From: Mastacembelus armatus | Lineage: Eukaryota > Chordata > Actinopteri > Synbranchiformes > Mastacembelidae | Assembly (NCBI RefSeq): GCF_900324485.2 | Contig: NC_046647.1 | Location: 22,562,464-22,626,463, forward strand | Reading direction: 5' to 3' | Length of the DNA: 64,000 bases | Shown here: one piece after another, positions 38,061 to 64,000 of the stretch | Layout: every line of letters starts with the position of its first letter | Numbering within the stretch: the first letter of the stretch is position 1 | Program-made: the position numbers and the translations under genes | Notes under the pieces: generated by a model | Databases searched by the model: none | Told to the model about the DNA's origin: nothing | Seen by the model: the letters and a program-made list of their open reading frames with translations, nothing else

Positions 38061-40570
38061 AAGGATCCGGGTTTCAGGCCACCGGGATTTTCTTTATGCA
38101 GCCAAAACGGATGGAGAAAGTCCTGTTGGGCTGAGCTGGATCACTGGGACCTGACTCTTTATTAAACTCATCAAATTAACTACATGGCAATACAAATAAG
38201 AACTGACACCAAACCACAGAAAACTCCAAGCGTCCTACAGTCATTGTGTCTTTTTCAATGTGCATCACACACACACACACACACACACACCAAGCTCGAG
38301 GTGACGTGTGTAAAATTTAAAGACATTTAGTTTGTGATTTTACCAGACAAATAGAAAATGTTCTCATTTAAGAAAAAACGGAGAATGTTGACTAAAAATC
38401 TGACAGAAAAAATAAGAGCTAATCAAATCAAATCCTCCTTATGGCTCTAAAATCAACCAAATATCTGCTGTTTGCCATGAAAATGGGCCTCTAGTTTTAC
38501 CTTTAACTTGAGGCCCTTTGCCGACTCCTGGCATCTTCATACTTTAGAAATTTGACTTTGCATCGCCCCTCAGTCATGAAAACCAAATAAACTTCTTGTA
38601 TTTCTACAAAAACTGTCTAAACACCATATTTTATAAAGTCTGACAGAAGCAAACTGTGAGAATCATTTCCCTCCTTGAATCTGTTTCAAGCTCAGAAATG
38701 ATTTGACTCTGCTTTAAATCATTTCCAGGAGCTATTTAAAACATGTTTCGGTCATTTCTGCTCCACACTCAGGGAGATAACTGGGATATTTTTCACTTGT
38801 ACCTGTGATTTTCCATCTTTCTTCGATGCCACTCCAGTTGATGTGATTTTCTCACTGATGGATTTACACGTACGTGACAAAAGAACAGGAATCCAACTCA
38901 CTTTAAATCCGCGGTGAAGAGAAAACCCTCCTTCTCCTCGACGGCGTCCAGCAGGCCTCCTGCTCGCTCTGCACAGACACAGATGGAGAAAAGGAGCGAG
39001 ATGCTTCTTGAGGTAAATGCAGCCCAACGTTTGTCCGTCCAACCACAAAGTTATGGCTCCTCTAGGTTTCTGGCGGAAAGGGTCATCCTCACCCCGGGCC
39101 TGAGTGGGAGTCAATGACAAAAAGACTCAGAGAGAGAGAGAGAGAGAGTAGGGGGGAGAAACAATACGATTGTTCCCACCTCACTTTGCTTCCTCCCTCG
39201 CAGTTAAAATTGTTATGGAAATGAAGTGGATTTTTTGCTGGACAGCAGATTTTAACAGAAAGGTGTTTTTTTTGTTGTTGTTGTTTTTTGAGATGATGAT
39301 GATGAAAACATGTACAAACACTTGACGTTCTGCTGAACGGAAAAAACATTTGCACCAAAACCTTTTCTAGTTTTCCCTGTTTTTTTTTTCCCTTAAGATG
39401 CTTGAACACTACGTTTGAATCCACCTTAAAAATGATGAGGTGGCATCTTTGTCCTGCTGGTGGCGCTACAGACAATGTCAGGGCATCAGGGAAGTCACAA
39501 CCACATTCACTGTAAAATTTGATTTTAGAGGCATCGGCTCATCTTTTCTCGTTAACTCCATGCAAAATTACCAAGTTCTCTCAAATTATTATATTAAACT
39601 AAAGAAGCAACACTAGCAGATTTTCCCAACATGCATTGCTGCAGAAATGCAGAAACGAAGTGTGAGGGCCCAGCTGCCAACTACACACCCCTGTCAAATA
39701 CGAAAATGGTCTCATGATCATGGTTATGACTACACTGATATCCACCTATGATGAACATGACAAAACACAGTTAGAACGAGCTGGTAAACGCAGTAAACTT
39801 ATTCCTAAATACATCATGTTTTGTTCCCAATTTACTGTGGTCAGGGTTCAATGTGTCAGTGTGTTTATTCTGACTTTAACTTTTATTTGCTTCATTTAAG
39901 AATATTCTGACCTGTCTAGTCTTTACGAAGAAAACTGCAGGATGACATGACTTTTCATTCAGACCTTTCAAACAGCACCACAGCATGTTGAGCTGGGGAG
40001 GCTGAACCGACACTGACCGGGGGGATATGGTGTTATCACTGCCTGGGTGCAGCTCTAAGTTCTTCTTGACACTTCGGTCCACTATACATCTTTGGTTTCA
40101 TTGAACTTGTTTATTTACTCAACTGAGTCCGTTTTACATTTTTACAGCAAACGATTTTGTTTTATTTCGTAACTTCAACCCCAGTTTCAGTGGGAAATGT
40201 GAGATTTCAGCGTTGCCATCCCTAAAATGCTGCAGCTGCAGTAGCTAAGAAACTTTCTGAGGGAAACATGACGGATAATCTGACCTTTCTGTCACTTTCA
40301 TGTATTAATATAAGGAAGTTTACAGTGTCATCATCGCTGCACAGATCTGAGGGTTTTGTCTCTTCACTGGACATGACAAATTGTATGTATATTCTCATTT
40401 ATTGACTGGGTCTGTTTCCATTGCACTTTGTTGCATGTTGTTTTTGCCAACACAGGGAGACATCAGCGCTGTAATGTGATAGGACTACAAAAAGAGGAGA
40501 TTTTCTTGTTGTGTGTTTGAATCCATACATGCATAAATGTGGGTTAGTGTGTGTCTGTGTGTGTCTTTAA

Positions 40571-40599
40571 GGGGTTGCCAGAGCCAAAAGGGCAACCCC
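40571..40599. other. Nine-bp perfect hairpin
   Basis: GGGGTTGCC (40571-40579) and GGCAACCCC (40591-40599) form a GC-rich stem with an 11-base loop. No gene context or known RNA family was recognised; it may be chance. Confidence 0.3.
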
Positions 40600-41456
40600 C
40601 TCGTCCTCCTCAGGGGCTGAGTGGGCGGACAGTCTGCTGCAGATGGATTGCTGCTTGCCTCTGGTCACTTCATACACCTGAAATAAAGCGTATGAATTAT
40701 GAAATGTGCTAATAATTTGGTTTATTTCTTTGAATTTGTTGTCTCGGTTTGAAATGTATAATGTATGTATAATAATTTGGACTGTTCTGTCTGTGTTTGT
40801 ATATTTATGGCTATTGAATGGAAAATCAATTCTTATTTAAATGAAATATCAAACCATTTTTTGTTTGTGTGCATGCGAATAAATTTGGAGTGCACAAGCG
40901 TGAAAGGACTATAAATCCCATGAGGCTTCAGTATCACACCAGTGAAAAACTCTGTGCTGCTTTTATTTCAGTCCGATTTCAGTGAAAATATATTATTAAA
41001 AGATAAACATGAATTTTGAGGAATATTTGCACTTATGTTTATTAACATTTTCAGCTCTGTCACTGCATTTCACTGCGTTTATATTTGACAGCTCTTCTCA
41101 ATTAAGCAAATTCAGATTCTTAATACAAAACATAATCAGCTCCTACACTCTCATGTATTAATCAAGTAAAATAATTTCTAGTCCTGTAATTATAATCCGA
41201 TAAATTAACATACTGTACATTATTTTGAAGTGGATCAGTCTGTGTCATTAATACTTTTACTTTTGGATGCTATAAACATTTTTACACCGTGGTATGTCAA
41301 TGTTTACTTAAAAAATAAATAAATAAATAATAATAATAGTAATAATAATGTATTGACATTAATATTAATATATTCGTATTCATATTTTTATGTAATGTCA
41401 TTTATCAAATCATTATGAATTTATATAAATATTGATATTAATATCAATAACGATGT

Positions 41457-41469
41457 CGCCACCTAGTGG
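41457..41469 (-). promoter_or_regulatory. Consensus CTCF-type site upstream of kif11
   Basis: The minus strand reads CCACTAGGTGGCG, a full match to the CTCF core CCASYAGRKGGCR. It lies about 110 bases upstream of the kif11 CCAAT box, between the egr2 regulatory land and kif11, which would suit an insulator. In fish some CTCF-like motifs come from repeats; none was recognised here. Confidence 0.5.
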
Positions 41470-41569
41470 AGCATCTTATAGCAGGTTTCCTCCCGTGATG
41501 CTCTGCGTCATTGCGTCACCCGCCCGTTCTGACGAATAGCGTCATCGACGTGTCCGTTGCTCTCCTGTG

Positions 41570-41603
41570 ATTGGTTGTTCAAATTTTAAAATTACGGTTT
41601 GAA
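41570..41603 (+). promoter_or_regulatory. kif11: kif11 promoter: inverted CCAAT box and CHR element
   Basis: ATTGG (41570-41574, NF-Y) is followed 28 bases later by TTTGAA (41598-41603), the cell-cycle homology region bound by MuvB/DREAM. This pair, at about this spacing, is typical of G2/M genes, matching the mitotic role of kif11. The block is CpG-rich. The first, untranslated exon ends at 41759 (donor GTAAGT). Confidence 0.65.
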
Positions 41604-42000
41604 ACGCTCGTTTTGGTTGTTGAGGTTGTGTCGCGCCAGTGAAGTCGGTCGGAGGAGACGAACAAACGCCGAGTGTTTGACTTTAACGCCATTTTCGAGT
41701 GGAGACATTAATTTGGAGGTTTGTTAAAGGAAAGGACGATAAGGACGCATCGTGGTTCGGTAAGTCCGGTTTGGATTAACGCCAGTTACAGCGCTAACGT
41801 TAGCTGTGATGCTAATTTATCGATAGCGAGTTTAAAGTCTGACAAACGTCGTTGTTGTTAGTTTGTGGTTCTCATTTGTATTGATCTTGTGTTAGTGACA
41901 TTATCACACATTATCATAGCAGGTTGCTAACTACTTAAAACCGAGTCTTCGTGGTGTTTTCAGACCAGTTCGATTTGGCCGAGGACAACATCTGTCCAAC

Positions 42001-50729
<8,729 letters not shown>

Positions 50730-50854
50730 AACTACTTATTTTTAATGATTTCTTCTTTTTACTGTGTTTTATTCTTCATAATATTAATCATCAGTTTGTC
50801 CTCTAAATGTTTTGTCTCCTGAAATCTGTCTTTGCATTTTGTTCTTAAAAAAAA

Positions 50855-50860
50855 AATAAA
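50855..50860 (+). terminator. kif11 poly(A) signal
   Basis: AATAAA 126 bases after the kif11 stop, preceded by an A run. It gives a short 3' UTR, and AT/GT-rich sequence follows as expected. Confidence 0.75.
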
Positions 50861-51624
50861 GTTTTCTGCTTATTTTATACAGTTCGTTTATTAATTCCAG
50901 AGTTCAAGTACAAACAATGTTATTGGAGTTAGACACAGTTAGTGATGTTGATCCAAGATGAGGAACCAAAACTCAATGAAACCTTTTAAAAAAAGCAACA
51001 GGATCTGTCACAATCCCACACTTTTATTAAAGTGGGTGAATAATGTGTTTCCTAAAAGCTGAAGTACAATGGGAGTCTGAACGAGCTGCATCATGTGCAA
51101 CTCAAACACTGCTCTACTGTCATCACTTTCATTTAACTTGTCGCTCTGTTACATAAATAGTCTTTAGCTTTTGTCATGTCACAGGAAACCGTTTTAGATG
51201 TGCTGTAATTGACCACATATCTTTTTATACCAATGCAACTTGTTATGGAGGTGCAGTTCAAAGAGCCTCTCTGACTGGCCTCATAAACAGCTTTACCCAG
51301 AAACATCTGAGAAGTTCAGTGAAAATGTCCAGACAAGAAAAGTGCAGGGTAAATGGGAAACACTGGTTTAGTCTGTAACAATGGACTTCATTCTCTTTTT
51401 GTTTATCATGTTTGTTGTGGGAAATCCAAATCAGAAAAGCAACCAGCACAGTTAAAGTACATTACCACTGTTACTCATTCCTGTCTTCAAATAAGTGAAG
51501 TGCAGTGTTATATAAGATGCAAGTGCATAAATATCCTGTGGTGGCAACATGGGAAAGTACCAAACTTTTAACGTGATTTTCGTCATGGTGCAACCTATGA
51601 ATAATTAATTCATTATGTACAGAT
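50861..51624. other. Short intergenic stretch after kif11
   Basis: AT-rich unique sequence; no gene, repeat or regulatory feature was identified. Confidence 0.4.
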
Positions 51625-52248
51625 ACATGTACAGATATAAACACAACAGTCCAGAGCAACGGAGAGTGTGGAAAAGAAGTGAAGAGACGTGTGCGAGCAG
51701 GTTGGAACGGGTGGAGGAAAGTGTCAGGTGTGATGTGTGACAAAAGAGTGTCAGCAAGAATGAAAGGAAAGGTGGACAAGACAGTGGTGAGACCAGCAAT
51801 GTTGTCTGGTTTAGAGACGGTGGCACTGAGACAAAGACAGGAGGCAGAGCTGGAGGTAGCAGAGCTGAAGATGTTGAGGTTCTCTCTGGGAGTGACGAGG
51901 ATGGATAGGATCAGGAATGAGGACATCAGAGGGACAGCTCATGTTAGATGGTTTGGAGAAAAAGCCAGGGAAGCCAGATTGAGATGGTTTGGACATGTTC
52001 AGAGGAGGGACAGTGAATACATTGGTAAAAGGATGCTGAGGTTAGAGCTGCCAGGAAGGAGGCCTAGAGGAAGACCGAAGAGGAGGTTCTTGGATGTAGT
52101 GAAGGAGGACATGAGGATAGTTGGTGTGGGTGAGGAGGATACAGAGGATAGGGTTAAATGGAGGCAGATGATTGGCTGTGGTGACCCCTGAAGGGAGCAG
52201 CCCAAAGGAGAAGAAGTACAGACATAAACATGTACAGATATAAACACA
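51625..52248 (+). mobile_element. 5'-truncated LINE (non-LTR retrotransposon) with perfect target-site duplication
   Basis: The element proper is about 51646-52227. A direct repeat of 21 bases, beginning ACATGTACAGATATAAAC, flanks it perfectly at 51625-51645 and 52228-52248. An intact frame at 51679-52191 (170 codons) encodes the C-terminal end of a LINE polyprotein: RVSARMKGKVDKTVVRPAML, LRWFGHVQRRDSEYIGKRML, PGRRPRGRPKRRFLDVVKED, and the end WRQMIGCGDP. After the stop comes the AGGGAGCAGCCCAAAGGAGA tail seen on this family in fish. Most of the reverse transcriptase and the endonuclease are missing, the usual dead-on-arrival truncation. Intact frame and exact duplication suggest a fairly recent insertion. 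The clade (RTE/Rex-like or other) cannot be decided from this piece. Confidence 0.9.
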
Positions 52249-52724
52249 TGTATACAGACATAAATCTATAACGTTAACATTATATATAACATATACAGCT
52301 GGCCTTGCTTAAACGATTCCAAACGTTTAACCGAATATTAGGCGTCATTTCTCTCTTTCCTATTTTCAGTCTAAGTCTAATTTAATTATTGTTATTTAAT
52401 TATTCTAATATTTATAATATATATAATATATAATTATTCTAAGCTTTTCCTCTTTAGAGCCAAACACATGGTAACTACGGTGCTGGGTCAACATTACTTA
52501 TACTATCGGTTATCGATTTAAAAATAATCGATTTTGATCCATTCACTAACAGAAATTGTGACGTGTTGACGTCATACGCCGAGAACGTCTCTCTGTCACG
52601 TGAACGACGTGTTACGTCACAAACAACCGCTTAGCAGGAAGAGAAGGGTGTTGGCGCATTTGGTTGGGTGAGCTAGCAGTTTCGGTTTTCTGCTGTTCGG
52701 GTCGACAATCTGTCGATCCTGTTT
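52249..52724. other. Upstream flank of the CD58-like gene
   Basis: AT-rich simple sequence (TATATAATATATAATT near 52415) gives way at about 52555 to a CpG-containing stretch with several ACGTCA/ACGTGA motifs (GACGTCATACG near 52569, TCACGTGA near 52597) that probably is the promoter. No coding exon for a separate signal peptide is needed or seen. Confidence 0.4.
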
Positions 52725-53567
52725 ATGTTTGCGGACATGGAGAAGCTCAGATGTGTCTGGTTCCTCACGCTGGCGCTGTTGGCGGCTCTGTCGGCGGCTC
52801 AGACTGGAGATATACCGATTTACTTTGCGATCGGAAAGAGCCTGGTGCTAACCCCGCCTAAGCCCGTGACGGGGAACATCGTGTGGAAACACGGGTTCAA
52901 CCTGGTGGCTGAGTGGGAAACCGGGGTCCCTGACTATTACGGCTCCTTCAGTGGACGATCAACCCTGGACATCAAAACCGGACGGCTGGAAATCAAAAAG
53001 ACGACTAAAGAGGACGAGGGCGAGTATACGGTGGAGATCGACCGCAATGTCCTGAACGTCAGATATGTCGCCAAAATCCCCAAAGAGGTGCCGATGCCCG
53101 AGGTGGTGCCTAAGCCCCTGTCGTGTTCGTCCCGCGAGGAGAACTGCACCTTTTCCTGTGAGGGAGACACCACGGGGGCTGGACAAGTCACCTACAGCTG
53201 GAAGATGGGAGAAGGAGAGTGGATGAAGGGGGAAAAGGACATCAACTTAATCAAGACTGAAGTGGAGCATATTAAAACGATCACCTGTCAGATGGAGAAC
53301 GTGGCCAGTCAGAGAGAAAGTAAACCCAAGGACAACCCGTTCATCACAGAGGAGAAAGACGACAGGGTGCCGGTTGCGAGTTGGCTTGTACCCCTGATCC
53401 TGGTGATTGTTGTGGCTGGGGTCGTTGGGGCTGGGGTCAAGTTTGGGTGGTGGGAGAACATCAGGCAAAAATGGAGTCCAAATGGAGGTAACGAAAACAA
53501 TATTCCTGCAGGTCATAATGGGGAGACTTTAGACCCTCTCAAGTCAAAAGAGGACAGTACGCAGTAG
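52725..53567 (+). CDS. CD58/CD48-like two-Ig-domain receptor, intronless coding region
   Basis: A single open exon of 280 codons. ATGs at 52725 and 52737; the second gives a cleaner signal peptide (MEKLRCVWFLTLALLAALSA). Domain 1 (about 28-118) is a V-type fold with no cysteine but the DEGEYTVE strand-F motif, as in CD2/CD48/CD58 N-domains. Domain 2 (about 130-200) has four cysteines (C134, C141, C145, C188), as in the two-disulfide C2 domain of that family, and one N-glycosylation site at N140. A membrane segment (about 216-238, WLVPLILVIVVAGVVGAGVK) and a 40-residue tail follow; the tail has no TxYxxV/I ITSM, so it looks like an adhesion ligand rather than a signalling SLAM receptor. CD58 and SLC22A15 are near neighbours on human 1p13, so the adjacent slc22a15 supports a CD58 relationship. 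The lack of introns is unusual: Ig-domain genes normally have one exon per domain, suggesting a retrocopy or intron loss. Confidence 0.75.
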   Translation: MFADMEKLRCVWFLTLALLAALSAAQTGDIPIYFAIGKSLVLTPPKPVTGNIVWKHGFNLVAEWETGVPDYYGSFSGRSTLDIKTGRLEIKKTTKEDEGEYTVEIDRNVLNVRYVAKIPKEVPMPEVVPKPLSCSSREENCTFSCEGDTTGAGQVTYSWKMGEGEWMKGEKDINLIKTEVEHIKTITCQMENVASQRESKPKDNPFITEEKDDRVPVASWLVPLILVIVVAGVVGAGVKFGWWENIRQKWSPNGGNENNIPAGHNGETLDPLKSKEDSTQ

Positions 53568-53722
53568 TAGTGGATCTCTTCTCCCATGAAAACATCCTCA
53601 GATCTGGACTCTGGTGCCTCCTGTGTGTTCATGCATATTAAAAAAACACCATCTTTGTGTAAGGACATGAGAGAGAATCAAAATGACTCAATAGTTACCA
53701 CTTTTTTAAATTCGTGGTATTA

Positions 53723-54111
53723 CAGTGGTGGAAGAAGTACTCAAGTCTTTTACAATAGTCAAAGTATGATGGTCACATTGTAAAAGTACTTTGATACAAG
53801 TAAAACGTGTGCATTTAATGCAAAGTACCAAAATATTAACATCTGTATGTATTTAAACAATCTGAGATCATCAGTTTCTTGTTGCAGCTGGTACAAACTA
53901 GTTTATTTATGAATTATACTCTGTCCTTGTGTCTGAGGAGCAGCCACTGAATCAGACATTTACATCAATTGGAGGAGGAGGATTCACTGACGGGAGAAGG
54001 CTCAAGGAAAAGAAGAAGTTGATTCAAGAACAGAGTGGGATCAAATGAAACTTTACATTTGTACCAAATCACAATACTATGTTAAATGTACCTGACTAAC
54101 TTCCACTACTG
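53723..54111. mobile_element. Teleost hAT-like non-autonomous element in the CD58-like 3' UTR
   Basis: The left end CAGTGGTGGAAGAAGTACTC at 53723 and the right end TTCCACTACTG ending at 54111 are the known inverted termini of this common teleost family, and AAGTACTTTGATACAAGTAAA lies just inside. No open frame, and the 8-base flanks do not match, so the copy is old. It lies between the CD58-like stop codon and the gene's candidate poly(A) signal, so it is probably transcribed within the 3' UTR. Confidence 0.75.
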
Positions 54112-54526
54112 CAATTATCAAAACAGGAAAGTTGCTGAAAGTGCTAGATTTCATTTCATTTGCTGAAGCATGAACTTGTAAGCACTTCAGATTGAGACAT
54201 AACTGGACTGCTGTGGTCTTACCCAGCTTTTGCAGAGCCAGACAATGGGCTGTATAGGGAATGTACTTGTTTTAATGAACGCGAGAAGACTGCTCATCCT
54301 TTGTCAAATATGTCAGATATGACCTCAAGTATGTCAAGTTTTGAGACTGTATCATATTTTTTATGCACTGGCTTCTGTCCTTAATTTTGTATTTTACTAT
54401 TCGCCTTCAGTGTGGTTTGTGTCCTTTGTTCATTTTACTGAGGGTCAGCCTCGCTCTTTGCTTATTGTATATTTATTGTATGAATTCTCGAAACAATTGA
54501 CATGTAAGCAACCCTCTTTTAGATGC

Positions 54527-54532
54527 AATAAA
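54527..54532 (+). terminator. Candidate poly(A) signal of the CD58-like gene
   Basis: AATAAA 960 bases after the stop codon and only 70 bases before the GC box of slc22a15, so the two genes are packed end to start. Confidence 0.5.
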
Positions 54533-54602
54533 TTAACGTCACACGTTCTTTAATTAACACAGACTCCAGGTTTGTTTTTTAATGAAAGAAATGGCCGCGG
54601 GA

Positions 54603-54627
54603 GGGGCGGGAAGCGAAGCCGGAAGTG
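54603..54627 (+). promoter_or_regulatory. slc22a15 promoter: GC box and Ets site
   Basis: GGGGCGGG (54603-54610, Sp1) and CCGGAAGTG (54619-54627, Ets/GABP) sit in a short CpG-rich block directly ahead of the first coding exon. No TATA box, as is common for transporter genes with broad expression. Confidence 0.55.
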
Positions 54628-54697
54628 GGTGCGGATGTCTCTCACGCCGTTCTTCCTCTTTGGCTGCGATGCTAATGCACAGAACCGACCGCCTGGG

Positions 54698-63175
<8,478 letters not shown>

Positions 63176-64000
63176 AGCCAGCAGCATCGTCTTCATCACC
63201 TGACCAGCTCAGAGCAGCGAGGCAGACTACACCTCATTCCCCATGGGAATTAAAGCGGTGACCTGTCCTTTTAATTAAGACTGATCACCAGATTCACTTC
63301 TACCTGTGTGAACTATGACATTTGAGGGAGGGGCCCAGATTCTAACCAGCACTTTGCCTTGGATAACCCAGTGGATCCTCCACCTTCCTTTAACATTCAT
63401 GGTGTTGGTGCCTTATTTGGACAGACGGGAAATATTACCTGACATTCCAGAGGGAAGTTGCTGTGAAGGGAAAATCGAACTTGATGCTTGTTGTGATGGA
63501 AAAGCAGACGGGTTTAGAGGTCGTCAGAACAGAAGAGTGTTTCCTCAACTCTGACATTTGCAGAGAGGAGTTTTCCATCATGACGAAGCAGCAGGATACA
63601 AACTGCACCTCCTTAGTTCAATCATGCTGATATTCCTGTAATAGAGTTTGGTTTGTGGACCAGTGCTGTTGGACTCGGGATCAATCGGCAGCAGGGCACC
63701 AGAACGTGTTGAGGGCGCTCGTGGAGCTTTTAGCTGGAGTTGTATTTTATTTCATTCATTATTTTTTCTGTGTATGAGCCTTTAACAGACGATGGTACGT
63801 GTTCAGACCTGTGACACTGCTGATCCATTATGAGACCGTGGTCCAGGATATAGTGTTCATTTCTGTGCAGCAGGTTTGACGTGTCAGAGTTTGAGCTCAG
63901 GTGATTTTATTGGATGGGCAGAAATGTGTTTTTTTTTGTTTTTTTAAAAAGCTATGGTGGCTTTACTGGTTTTAGGTGCACAAAGAGATGAAAAAGCTGC
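63176..64000 (+). other. 3' UTR and flank of slc22a15
   Basis: No coding feature. ATTAAA near 63250 is a weak candidate poly(A) signal, but the true end of the transcript may lie further on or beyond the window. A T-rich run is present near 63928-63945. Confidence 0.4.

Larger units (their letters stand above)
35861..41456. other. Non-coding region upstream of egr2, between egr2 and kif11
   Basis: No coding exon was found. Contents: three CA arrays at 36654-36960, a shorter CA run near 38263-38291, a GA run at about 39129-39148, AT-rich simple sequence with TAAATAAA repeats at 41310-41400, and a piece resembling the teleost hAT-like element at about 41245-41290. GC-richer islands at 36960-37125 and 37855-38060 stand out and are listed separately as regulatory candidates. 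Confidence 0.5.

Noticed and set aside
51679-52191. 170-codon frame as a host gene
   Set aside because: It is the C-terminal end of a LINE polyprotein, flanked by a target-site duplication.

Overview
The window is nuclear DNA from a ray-finned fish, most likely a percomorph teleost. The genes are compact and intron-rich with GT-AG introns. Microsatellites are almost all TG/CA. Several copies of a common teleost non-autonomous hAT-like element are present, and the recognisable genes are vertebrate orthologues.

Layout: (1) 0.5-3.2 kb, minus strand: the 5' end of slc30a6 (Golgi zinc transporter ZnT6), with two splice-compatible exons upstream of the known ZnT6 start. (2) 6.2-12.4 kb, plus: sult6b1, a complete seven-coding-exon cytosolic sulfotransferase. 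(3) 13.4-17.2 kb, plus: znf365. (4) 17.2-28.4 kb: gene-poor, with a small inverted-repeat element at 19.1 kb, an orphan CpG-rich patch with two perfect CRE sites at 22.9-23.0 kb, and a 1-kb G/T-rich higher-order minisatellite at 26.1-27.1 kb. (5) 28.4-29.2 kb, plus: single-exon ado (cysteamine/N-terminal-cysteine dioxygenase). (6) 33.3-34.7 kb, minus: egr2, probably the divergent egr2a ohnolog, with a TATA box and a perfect SRF CArG box. (7) 34.9-41.5 kb: presumed egr2 regulatory land with tandem arrays, CA repeats, a Pbx-Hox/Meis composite site and a compact GC-rich CNE-like block. (8) 41.6-50.9 kb, plus: kif11 (Eg5 mitotic kinesin), 26 coding exons. (9) 51.6-52.2 kb: a 5'-truncated LINE with perfect 21-bp target duplications. 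(10) 52.7-53.6 kb, plus: a single-exon CD58/CD48-like immunoglobulin receptor gene. (11) 54.6-63.2 kb, plus: slc22a15, 13 coding exons.

Remembered human gene order makes this a mosaic: slc30a6/sult6b1 correspond to 2p22, znf365-ado-egr2 to 10q21, kif11 to 10q23, and the CD58-like gene plus slc22a15 to 1p13. The znf365-ado-egr2 block keeps its order and orientation; the other junctions are fish-lineage rearrangements. The genes do not form one pathway. The informative links are regulatory (ado and egr2 sharing non-coding land; a CTCF-type site between that land and the kif11 promoter) and syntenic (slc22a15 supports calling its neighbour CD58-like).

Exon coordinates below were derived by hand from splice sites, reading phase and protein similarity from memory; no alignment or transcript data were used.
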